Source of the DNA: DASCNA01 sp036011305
Lineage (GTDB): Bacteria > Verrucomicrobiota > Lentisphaeria > Victivallales > GWF2-38-69
DNA: 31,082 nucleotides
Assembly (NCBI GenBank): GCA_036011305.1
Contig: DASCNA010000137.1
Coordinates: 1-31,082 of the forward strand
Reading direction: 5' to 3'
Shown here: piece after piece, positions 17,027 through 24,821 of the stretch
How positions within the stretch are numbered: position 1 is the first letter of the stretch
Layout: each line of letters begins with the position of its first letter
Position numbers and translations under genes: made by a program
Notes under the pieces: model-generated
Told to the model about the DNA's origin: nothing
Database searches by the model: none
Seen by the model: the letters and a program-made list of their open reading frames with translations, nothing else

Positions 17027-18364
17027 TTAAAACCTCTTCCAGAAATCAGCTGCCTGAACTCTGCTTTCTGCCATAATTTTTTCTTCATCAAGGTTTAGTA
17101 ATGATCCGTCCTTCATTAAAATTTTACCATTTATTATGGTAGAATCAATATTTGCTTCACATATACCAAATAGAAAATGACCGAAAAGTGTTGATTCATT
17201 TAAAGGTGTCGGTGGAATGTAGTCTACCAGAATAATATCAGCATATGAATTTTCCTCAAGTACTCCAACATTGTGTTTGAAGAAACGGCTTGCAATTTTT
17301 GAATTGTTTTCCAGTAACAGTTGACAGGATTCGCAGAAAAATATACTAGGATCTTTTTTGACTAACTTGTGAACAATATTAGCCACTCGTACATCGTCAA
17401 CCATTCTTGGACTCATACCGTCTGTGCCGATACCTACCAGAATATTTTTTTCCATCATTTTAAGGACATCTGCGACCCCAACTGCATTATTCATGTTTGA
17501 TTGTGGAATATGTATGACAGGAGTATTTGTTTCTGCCAAAATATCAAATTCTTCATCAGACATATGAATACAGTGAATTGCCGTTGTATTATTGCCTAAT
17601 CCTTTGGCATCGTAAAGCCTTTTTATTACAGATTTATTATATTCTTTTTTATTAAGTAACTGATCTGATGCATCTTCTCCTGTATGAACATGAAAACCTA
17701 CATTAAGATCATTAGCTGCCTCACATGAAGCTTTTAATGAAGTTTCATTTACAGTGAATAATGCATGGAGAGCAAACATTCCTGTAACAATATCATCATT
17801 AGTTGAGCTAATATGTTTTTGAAGTTTTGTTAGAAATCTAATGTTTTCATCAATACCTTCTTGACCTTTTCCATATCTATCTGACAGGCCCAAGCTTAAG
17901 TTACCTCTAACTCCTGTTTCACGAACGGCATTTTCAATAATATCCATGCAACCAGCCTGTAATCCTTGGCTTTCGTGATGATCAAACACTGTAGTTGTTC
18001 CTGATTTAATGCCGTTAATCAGTGGAACCATTGAACTGTAATAAATGTCTTTTTCATTTAAAGCTTTATCTAACGGCCACCAAAGTCTTTCGAGAATTTC
18101 AGGGAAATTTTTGGCTGCAGGCTGTTTAGGCATTATTCCTCTGGCAAATGTTGAATAAAAATGCATATGCTGGTTAATATACCCAGGCATGATTAATTTG
18201 CCTTTAGCATCAATGATTTCAGTGTTCTCAGGAATATTTATATCTTCCAGTTTTCCTATTTGTTTTATAGTTTTGCCTTCAACTAAAACAGCACCATTTT
18301 CAATAATTCTGTTACTAGATCCTAGAGTGACAACTGTACCGTTTTTGATGAGTAATGAATTCAT
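17027..18364 (-). CDS. ssnA: SsnA-type putative aminohydrolase
   Basis: 445 residues of the amidohydrolase superfamily. Metal-binding residues are visible: H66/H68 in INQHMHFYS, H227 in HVHTGED, H267 in AIHCIHMS, and D315 in GTDGMSP. The NFPEILERLWWPLDKAL and SGTTTVFDHH stretches match the SsnA subgroup, named from the E. coli gene found beside selenium-dependent molybdenum hydroxylase genes. Members resemble guanine deaminase and related (chloro)hydrolases, so deamination of an aminopurine to feed the adjacent xanthine dehydrogenase is plausible but unproven. GGGAGAG precedes the ATG. It diverges from xdhA across 355 nt. Confidence 0.85.
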   Translation of the reverse strand: MNSLLIKNGTVVTLGSSNRIIENGAVLVEGKTIKQIGKLEDINIPENTEIIDAKGKLIMPGYINQHMHFYSTFARGIMPKQPAAKNFPEILERLWWPLDKALNEKDIYYSSMVPLINGIKSGTTTVFDHHESQGLQAGCMDIIENAVRETGVRGNLSLGLSDRYGKGQEGIDENIRFLTKLQKHISSTNDDIVTGMFALHALFTVNETSLKASCEAANDLNVGFHVHTGEDASDQLLNKKEYNKSVIKRLYDAKGLGNNTTAIHCIHMSDEEFDILAETNTPVIHIPQSNMNNAVGVADVLKMMEKNILVGIGTDGMSPRMVDDVRVANIVHKLVKKDPSIFFCESCQLLLENNSKIASRFFKHNVGVLEENSYADIILVDYIPPTPLNESTLFGHFLFGICEANIDSTIINGKILMKDGSLLNLDEEKIMAESRVQAADFWKRF

Positions 18365-18719
18365 TTATTCTCTCCCACAGTTTTTGAGTATAATGGTTTA
18401 TATTTATTCATGAATAACTTATTTCTCTATATAGAAAATAAATATATTGTCAGTATTTTAAAAAAGACAAATAAGTTATGATAAATTAAATCATTAAATA
18501 TCTCATAGAGTAATAAAATTATATTAAAATGCATTGTGCAATAAAAACAAGTATCTAAAGTCTATCTATGCAAGCAGATTTGTTTAGAATTCTAATATAT
18601 AATATTTGTTCTGATTCTCGATTTATTATTTTTAACATCATATATATAGTCGGGGATTATATGATATTGGAAATAATATATTTTTAAATAATACTATATA
18701 TAATTCGAGGGTATGTTAA
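18365..18719. promoter_or_regulatory. Divergent control region between ssnA and xdhA
   Basis: 355 nt, very AT-rich, without an ORF. It must hold promoters for both directions. An 11-bp perfect inverted repeat (ATAACTTATTT at 18414-18424, complement at 18469-18479) is separated by 44 nt on the ssnA side. TGCATTGTGCA near 18531 is a small palindrome. A TATATATAATTC box lies close to the xdhA ribosome-binding site (GAGGG, 8 nt before the ATG). The layout fits an operator shared by the divergent genes, but no regulator gene is beside it. Confidence 0.45.
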
Positions 18720-20141
18720 ATGATTAGGTGTATCGTTAATAATCAGTATGTTGAAAGCGAGCTCCATCCTGCGACAGCTTCTATTGATTTTATCAGAGAA
18801 GAGCTAAAGCTCAAAGGAACAAAAGAGGGCTGCAAAGAAGGAGAATGCGGAGCCTGTACTGTTTTAGTCGGAGAACTGGGAGAATCTGGTAATGTTGAGT
18901 ACAGAGCCTGTGCTTCATGTTTATTGCCGCTTGGAGAAATTAATAATAAACATCTTGTTACAGTAGAGGGTGTTAATTTTGAAAAATTAAACAGTGTTCA
19001 GAGTGCTATTATTGAGAATAATGCATCCCAATGCGGATTTTGTACACCGGGAATTGTCTTGGCATTAACTGGTTACTGTCTATCCAGTGATGATTTTTCC
19101 TATGAAGATGCAATAAATGCGTTAGATGGAAATATTTGCAGATGCACAGGTTATGCATCAATAAAAAAAGCAGCAGTAGCTATTGCTGCTTTGTTCAACA
19201 ATAAAGCATGTAATAAAGAATCTAGGATAGAACTTCTTATAGAGTCAGGTATTTTACCTGAATATTTTCTAAAAATTTCAGATAAACTTAAAGAAATTAA
19301 TAAAAATATAAAAAAGGATTCCCATAAGGATTCAGAGTGTACATATATTGCAGGAGGAACAGACCTGTTAGTACAAAAACCTGAAGCTTTATTATCTGAA
19401 AATGTATGTTTCCTTTCAGATAGAAAAGAATTTAATGAAATTAAACTTGATGAAGACGTATTAAGTATCGGGGGAGGAGTTACTACAGAGCAGTTAAGAA
19501 AGTCACCATTATTCAATAAATATTTTCCCTCGACGAGTGAAGATTTACTTTTAATATCTTCAAATATCATGAGAAATAAAGCAACAGCCGCCGGTAATAT
19601 TGTCAATGCTTCTCCAATAGGTGATTTAACTATTATTTTCCTGGCATTAGATGCCTCCCTGGTTATTGAAAACAGCAACTCTCCAAGAACAGTAAAACTA
19701 TCAGAGTTTTATAAAGGATATAAAACCTATGATTTAAAAAAAGGCGAATTAATAAAAAAAATTATTATTCCTCTGCCTGGTAAAAATACATATTTTAATT
19801 TTGAAAAAGTTTCAAACAGAAAATATCTGGATATTGCATCATGTAATTCTGCAGTTAAAGTTGAATTAAATGACAATAAGGTAAACTCAATTGTTATTTC
19901 TGCCGGTGGTGTTGCCCCGGTACCATATCTACTAAGAAAAACAAGTGAGTATTTATCTGATAAAAAAATAACTGGAGAAATCATAAGAGCCGCCGGTAAT
20001 ATTGTTGCTTCCGAAGTTACTCCGATTGATGATATAAGAGGAACTGCAAAATATAAAAAATTGCTATTAAAACAACTGTTCTATTCTCATTTTATCAAAC
20101 TTTTCCCTGAACATGTGAAATTTGAAGAGGTGTCAAAATGA
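18720..20141 (+). CDS. xdhA: Xanthine dehydrogenase, [2Fe-2S]/FAD subunit
   Basis: 473 residues, close to the bacterial XdhA length (about 460). The N-terminal plant-type [2Fe-2S] ligands are C38, C43, C46 and C64 or C67 (GCKEGECGACTVL). The helical second-cluster ligands are C105/C108 (QCGFCTPG) and C140/C142 (NICRCTGY). From about 205 comes the FAD domain with AGGTD at 211-215. The second FAD motif reads ATAAGN (288-293) instead of the usual TIGGN/TVGGN, followed by NASPIGD as expected. The protein passes electrons from the Mo site to FAD and then NAD or ferredoxin. ATGA overlaps the xdhB start, so the two are coupled. Confidence 0.93.
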   Translation: MIRCIVNNQYVESELHPATASIDFIREELKLKGTKEGCKEGECGACTVLVGELGESGNVEYRACASCLLPLGEINNKHLVTVEGVNFEKLNSVQSAIIENNASQCGFCTPGIVLALTGYCLSSDDFSYEDAINALDGNICRCTGYASIKKAAVAIAALFNNKACNKESRIELLIESGILPEYFLKISDKLKEINKNIKKDSHKDSECTYIAGGTDLLVQKPEALLSENVCFLSDRKEFNEIKLDEDVLSIGGGVTTEQLRKSPLFNKYFPSTSEDLLLISSNIMRNKATAAGNIVNASPIGDLTIIFLALDASLVIENSNSPRTVKLSEFYKGYKTYDLKKGELIKKIIIPLPGKNTYFNFEKVSNRKYLDIASCNSAVKVELNDNKVNSIVISAGGVAPVPYLLRKTSEYLSDKKITGEIIRAAGNIVASEVTPIDDIRGTAKYKKLLLKQLFYSHFIKLFPEHVKFEEVSK

Positions 20142-22387
20142 AAAACATAGATATGAAAATGCATGTACAGGGTAAATCTCAATATGTAGATGATCTTCCT
20201 GCAAGAGAAGGATTGCTTCACTCTGTTATATTTGGTTCTCCCGTTGCAAAAGGAAAAATAATTAAAGTTGATATTTCAAAAGCTGAACTTGCTGAAGGTG
20301 TCGTAAAAGTATTAACATATAAAGATATTCCAGGGAAAAATCAGATTGGACATATTATTCAGGATCAACCGCTATTGGCAGAAAATTCTGTAAAATTTAT
20401 TGGACAGCCAGTTGCCTTAGTTGTAGCAAAAACAAGAAGCCAGGCCTTTAATGCACTGAAATTAATAGAGTTAGATCTAGAAGAAGAAAAACCTATTGTC
20501 GATCCAAGAGAAGCTTATAGTAAGAATGAAATATTTGGTTCTCCAATGGAAATGACATTGGGTAATACTGAATCTGCCTGGGGCAAATGTGAGAATATTA
20601 TTGAAGGCAGAGTTGAATCAGCCGGACAGGAACATTTTTATTTTGAGACTCAAAGCGCTTTAGCGGAACCTATCGAAGGCGGTAATATAAAGGTTTCCTG
20701 CAGTGCTCAGGCTCCTGCAGGTTATCAACATCATGTTTCGGACGTATTGGGAATACCAATGCATAAAGTTGAAATTGAGATTAGACGTTTGGGAGGCGGT
20801 TTTGGTGGTAAGGAAGGCTGTGCAGTTTGGGCATGTCTTCCATCTGTTGCTTCTTATGTTCTGGATAAACCTGTTAAACTTGTATTAAGCAGGCATGAAG
20901 ATATCACTACAAGCGGTAAACGTCATCCTTATTCATCTGATTATAAAATTGGATTTGATAAAAACGGTAAAATTTTAGCATATGAAGTCACTATGTATCA
21001 GAATGGCGGAGCTTTTTCTGATATTTCTCTTCCAGTCTTAGGACGTTCTATATTGCATACTGTTAACTCATATAAAATTCCAAATTTTAATGGTAAAGCT
21101 ATTAGCTGTAGAACAAACATTACTCCAAATACTGCATTTAGAGGATTTGGTGTTCCACAGGCAGTATTTTTAATGGAATCTGCAATTTATAATTCAGCAT
21201 TTAAAATGGGTGTTAATCCTGCTTCTATTCAGAAAGCTAATTTATTGGATGAAGGAGATCAACTGCCATATAAAATGAGAGTAGAATACTGTAATTCTAA
21301 ACGATGCTGGAATACTCTTGATGAAAAATATAATATTGATTCACGAATAGAAGCTGTTAAAGAGTATAATAAAATTAATTCTGAAACTAAAAAAGGTATT
21401 TATGTCACACCTATTTGCTTTGGTATTTCTTTTGTGCAGACAGCTCTTAATCAGGCAGGTTCTTTAGTCCATATTTATACGGATGGAAGCGTAGGAGTGA
21501 GTACTGGAGCAGTAGAAATGGGGCAGGGCGTAAATATGAAAATACTTCTTGTTGCAGCTAAAACACTTTCGATTAATCCTGACAGGGTTAAGGTTGAACC
21601 GACAAATTCAACAAGAATTGCCAATGCTTCTCCTACTTCCGCAAGCACAGGAGCAGATTTAAATGGTATGGCAACTTTTAAAGCATGTAATGTATTGTTT
21701 GAGCGTTTAACTAAATATGCAGCAGAACATTTGAATGTTGAAGATGTTGAAACCGTCAAAATTAAAGATGAAGTTATTTATGTTGACGGAAGAAAAACAG
21801 AATATTCTTGGAAACAGTTGATCAAAGATGCTTACTGGTCAAGAGTAGATCTATCATGCCATGAATTTTATGCACCTCCACAATTGTACTGGAATGCAGA
21901 AAAAATGGAAGGACAGCCTTATACATATCATAGTTACGGTACATCGATTACAGAAGTAACTCTGGATTGTATTAGAGGAACTTATGAAATTGATTCCATA
22001 GAAGTTGTGCATGATATAGGGCAGAGCATTAGTGAAGATATTGATCTTGGTCAGTTTGAAGGCGGTATTATACAGGGATTGGGTTGGTCAACAATGGAAA
22101 ATTTGGTATATGCTGAAAATGGACGCTGTATGTCAGTTACTAATGCTTATAAAATGCCTGATATTAAATATATTCCTAAGAAACTGACAATTGATTTCTT
22201 GGAAAATGTAAAAAATCCTTACGCTGTATGTAATTCAAAAGCTGTTGGAGAACCTCCTTTTATTCATGGCATCGGGGCATATTTTGCATTAATGGATGCA
22301 GCAAGAGCAGCAAGGCAGGATAATAAAGAACCTATTTTTGATTTACCTATGACTCCTGAAAAAGCATTTATGTATATTTATGAATAA
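20138..22387 (+). CDS. xdhB: Xanthine dehydrogenase, molybdopterin-binding subunit
   Basis: 749 residues. Active-site residues aligned by spacing to bovine XDH: E226 (E802) in GGGFGGKE, R303 (R880) and H307 in GRSILH, F337 (F914) in FRGFG, and E705 (E1261) in VGEPP. The stretch FGISF...LNQAGSLVHIYTDGSV and EMGQG are also XDH-like. The full set of purine-contacting residues supports hydroxylation of hypoxanthine or xanthine at the Mo site. Cofactor insertion usually needs XdhC, which is not in the window. A downstream hairpin separates it from the MocA-like gene. Whether the Mo ligand is sulfido or selenido cannot be read from sequence. Confidence 0.93.
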   Translation: MKNIDMKMHVQGKSQYVDDLPAREGLLHSVIFGSPVAKGKIIKVDISKAELAEGVVKVLTYKDIPGKNQIGHIIQDQPLLAENSVKFIGQPVALVVAKTRSQAFNALKLIELDLEEEKPIVDPREAYSKNEIFGSPMEMTLGNTESAWGKCENIIEGRVESAGQEHFYFETQSALAEPIEGGNIKVSCSAQAPAGYQHHVSDVLGIPMHKVEIEIRRLGGGFGGKEGCAVWACLPSVASYVLDKPVKLVLSRHEDITTSGKRHPYSSDYKIGFDKNGKILAYEVTMYQNGGAFSDISLPVLGRSILHTVNSYKIPNFNGKAISCRTNITPNTAFRGFGVPQAVFLMESAIYNSAFKMGVNPASIQKANLLDEGDQLPYKMRVEYCNSKRCWNTLDEKYNIDSRIEAVKEYNKINSETKKGIYVTPICFGISFVQTALNQAGSLVHIYTDGSVGVSTGAVEMGQGVNMKILLVAAKTLSINPDRVKVEPTNSTRIANASPTSASTGADLNGMATFKACNVLFERLTKYAAEHLNVEDVETVKIKDEVIYVDGRKTEYSWKQLIKDAYWSRVDLSCHEFYAPPQLYWNAEKMEGQPYTYHSYGTSITEVTLDCIRGTYEIDSIEVVHDIGQSISEDIDLGQFEGGIIQGLGWSTMENLVYAENGRCMSVTNAYKMPDIKYIPKKLTIDFLENVKNPYAVCNSKAVGEPPFIHGIGAYFALMDAARAARQDNKEPIFDLPMTPEKAFMYIYE

Positions 22388-22417
22388 TAATAGAAACTAA
22401 TGATAAATTGTTAATTG

Positions 22418-22456
22418 TTAATGAGCATGATTGCCAAATTTGATCATGTTCATTAA
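22418..22456 (+). terminator. 14-bp hairpin after xdhB
   Basis: TTAATGAGCATGAT (22418-22431) pairs with ATCATGTTCATTAA (22443-22456), with one G-U pair and an 11-nt loop, followed by TTTATTT. It lies 30 nt past the xdhB stop and before the next start. It could stop or attenuate read-through to the maturation gene. Its presence argues against the TTG start at 22431 for that gene. Confidence 0.55.
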
Positions 22457-22478
22457 TTTATTTAAGAGTAAATATTTT

Positions 22479-23054
22479 ATGAATCAACAACTATCAACTA
22501 ATGATATCGCCGTTATAATTTTAGCTGCCGGACAGGGTAAGCGTATTGGTATGCCTAAATGGAAGCTTAAAATTGATGATATAAATTTTTTATCAATCAT
22601 ATGTAATAAACTTAAAGAAGTAGGTTTTAAAAATATTTATTGCACTTATAGAGAAAACTCACTTCCTGATTATCCAAATATAAAATATATAATAAATAAA
22701 ACTCCTGAATATGGGATGATATCTTCAATTTATTATGGAATTAAGCGAGCATCTAAATATTCAGGTTATTTGATCTGGCCGGTTGACCATCCATTTTCTT
22801 CTGTACAAACTCTGTCAATTTTATGTAAAGAATTTTTGAATAAACAAAATATGATACGTCCAGTTTATAATAATAGGGGGGGGCATCCTATTATTATACC
22901 TGAAGAACTGGCAGCTATAATTCCTCTTGATTATGACGGAGGAATTAAGAGTTTTTTTATTGACAATAATGTTAGTGTTCAGGATGTTGAAGTTAATGAT
23001 CCTGACATAAAGTCAAATATTAACTATAAAGAAAATCTCGCAAAATACTTATAA
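22479..23054 (+). CDS. MocA/YgfJ-like molybdenum-cofactor nucleotidyltransferase
   Basis: 191 residues from the ATG at 22479. The nucleotide-binding motif LAAGQGKRIGMPK lies at 15-27. A VDHP metal/substrate motif (usually D-x-P) and an RGGHP motif near 130-135 follow. This is the NTP-transferase fold of MobA/MocA. MocA makes the cytosine-dinucleotide form of molybdopterin; YgfJ-type relatives sit with selenium-dependent Mo hydroxylases. Its place between two Mo-hydroxylase units supports a cofactor-maturation role. A run of eight G (22876-22883) encodes the RGGHP region, unusual in such AT-rich DNA. The gene ends 1 nt before the convergent transporter. Confidence 0.8.
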   Translation: MNQQLSTNDIAVIILAAGQGKRIGMPKWKLKIDDINFLSIICNKLKEVGFKNIYCTYRENSLPDYPNIKYIINKTPEYGMISSIYYGIKRASKYSGYLIWPVDHPFSSVQTLSILCKEFLNKQNMIRPVYNNRGGHPIIIPEELAAIIPLDYDGGIKSFFIDNNVSVQDVEVNDPDIKSNINYKENLAKYL

Positions 23055-23055
23055 T

Positions 23056-24303
23056 TTATTTTACCGGTTGACAGTTTGTCTCATTCATGAAAAAAGTGGC
23101 GATTATTCCTATAACTATTAGTGAAGGAAAAATTAAAAATGCGGCGCTGTAATGATATATGTCACTGTATATAAAATTTAATTTTTCGTAAAAAATACCC
23201 GGTATAATTTGGAGCAGAGTTACAACAATAAAACATATTGTATTGAGTAAACCACATACAGTGCCGTGATATTGAAAAGAAGTATGTTCTTTGGCATAGG
23301 CAAAACTTATTGCTGAGGTATTGCTGAAAAAACCGTAAAGAAACATAATTATGTATATTATAGAGGTTGGAATAATACCAGATAGTATGATTAATAAACA
23401 TAATAAACTTAAAACAGCAAATAACCTTGCAGGCTTAATTCTAGATTTTATTTTATCCGACAGCCATCCAGCAAAAGGGTTTCCAAGAGCCAGTCCTATT
23501 AGAATCATACTGTTGATAATTGTTATATTTGTTGCAGTGTTATCAAATTGTTTTTGATATGAAAAATTCCAGAAAGTAGAAAATGCTATAGCTGTCCCAA
23601 GCAAACACGAATTATATATACCTACATACCATGAATCTTTAATTAAGATAGCACCTTTCAAGGAAGTGAAAATATTGGGGTAAACTTTTTTTGAAGAATA
23701 ATTCCTTAAGCTATCGGCTTGTGTTGGTTTGATGAAAATAAAAATGAAAATAAGCAGAATGATATTTACTGTTATTAAAAGTGCAAGCAAATAATAAATA
23801 TTATAATGGTTGACAATATAAACTGAAAGAATAGAAATAAGTGCGACTCCAAAATATTGTGCTCCTCCTAATAAACCAACCATAAGGGCAAATCTATTAC
23901 TTGGAAACCATCTAATTATCAGCATTATTCCACCAACAAAAGAAATTGACATACCCAGTCCCATGATGTAAACAGATATAAGAGTGGGTATATAGTATGG
24001 AATAAAATAAAAAACTAGTAAGCCTATTAAACTAATAATAATAGAACTTCGATAAATAACTTTTATACTATATCTATCGAGCAATAGTCCAGCAGGTATC
24101 TGCATAAGAGAAAACGCTATAAAAAAAGAAGCAGACATAAAGCTGATATCTATTTTTGATACTGACAGCATTGTTGAAAATTGTGAGCTGAATAAACCAA
24201 AAACGGAAACTGTATATTGTTGAAAAATGGCGAACGCTGCAGCTATTCCCCAAATTAGCCAACTGTAGTACATTAAATGCTTTAATGATGAATTACTGTT
24301 CAT
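23056..24303 (-). CDS. MFS transporter, oxalate/formate-antiporter-like
   Basis: 415 residues with about 12 hydrophobic helices. The N-terminal FQQYTVSVFGLF and ALMQIPAG-type region, LLDRYSIK (a degenerate motif A at about 74-81), and the GLGMSISFVGGIMLIIRWF stretch resemble the OFA/NNP branch of the MFS. GAQYFGVAL follows. It sits 59 nt downstream of the [2Fe-2S] subunit gene on the same strand, with its own GGAGGG ribosome-binding site. Import of the heterocyclic substrate of the second Mo hydroxylase, or exchange for its product, is the natural inference. The direction and substrate are unknown. Confidence 0.75.
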   Translation of the reverse strand: MNSNSSLKHLMYYSWLIWGIAAAFAIFQQYTVSVFGLFSSQFSTMLSVSKIDISFMSASFFIAFSLMQIPAGLLLDRYSIKVIYRSSIIISLIGLLVFYFIPYYIPTLISVYIMGLGMSISFVGGIMLIIRWFPSNRFALMVGLLGGAQYFGVALISILSVYIVNHYNIYYLLALLITVNIILLIFIFIFIKPTQADSLRNYSSKKVYPNIFTSLKGAILIKDSWYVGIYNSCLLGTAIAFSTFWNFSYQKQFDNTATNITIINSMILIGLALGNPFAGWLSDKIKSRIKPARLFAVLSLLCLLIILSGIIPTSIIYIIMFLYGFFSNTSAISFAYAKEHTSFQYHGTVCGLLNTICFIVVTLLQIIPGIFYEKLNFIYSDIYHYSAAFLIFPSLIVIGIIATFFMNETNCQPVK

Positions 24304-24362
24304 TTTTCCCTCCCACCCAATGGAATTTAACTATCAAAGATAAATTCCATTACAAATATTAG

Positions 24363-24809
24363 TTATAATGATTTGATTGAATCTATTATCGGTATATATC
24401 CTGTGCATCTGCAAAGGTTACCTTCTAAAGCTTCTTTAATTTCATCATCATTGGGTTCAGGATTTTTCCTAAGCAATGCTGTAGCGCTCATTAGCATTCC
24501 AGGGGTACAAAAACCGCACTGTATTGCTCCATGCTTTATGAAAGCTTCCTGTAGCTCAGAAAGTTCACCGTTTTGCTCTAAATATTCTACTGTTTCAATT
24601 TCAGCTCCATTTATTTGTGGAGGAAGAATGATGCATGAATGAACAGCGTTGCCGTTCATGATAACAGTGCATGCTCCGCATTCTCCTACTCCGCATCCTT
24701 CTTTTGTGCCGGTTAGAAAATAATCTTCACGTAAAATATCTAAAAGACGTTTTGAATTATCAACATTTATGTTTACATGTTCGCCGTTAAGTTTAAAATT
24801 AAGTTTCAT
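24363..24809 (-). CDS. Molybdenum hydroxylase [2Fe-2S] subunit
   Basis: 148 residues, near the usual length for CoxS/XdhC-type small subunits. First-cluster ligands are C39, C44, C47 and C59 (GCGVGECGACTV then HSC). Second-cluster ligands are C98/C101 (QCGFCTPG) and C133/C135 (NLCRCTGY). It relays electrons from the molybdopterin site to the FAD domain. The gene follows the Mo/FAD fusion by 12 nt with a GGGAG ribosome-binding site, so the two make one enzyme. All eight cluster cysteines are present. Confidence 0.93.
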   Translation of the reverse strand: MKLNFKLNGEHVNINVDNSKRLLDILREDYFLTGTKEGCGVGECGACTVIMNGNAVHSCIILPPQINGAEIETVEYLEQNGELSELQEAFIKHGAIQCGFCTPGMLMSATALLRKNPEPNDDEIKEALEGNLCRCTGYIPIIDSIKSL

Positions 24810-24821
24810 TTTTATATCTCC

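Noticed and set aside
19151..19678. Long antisense ORF (175 codons, minus strand) inside xdhA
   Set aside because: It is fully covered by a strongly conserved gene on the other strand and has no recognisable domain, so it is a shadow frame.
22431..22478. Upstream TTG start of the MocA-like gene
   Set aside because: The added residues lie in a hairpin region and the family begins shortly before the LAAGxG motif; the ATG at 22479 is better.
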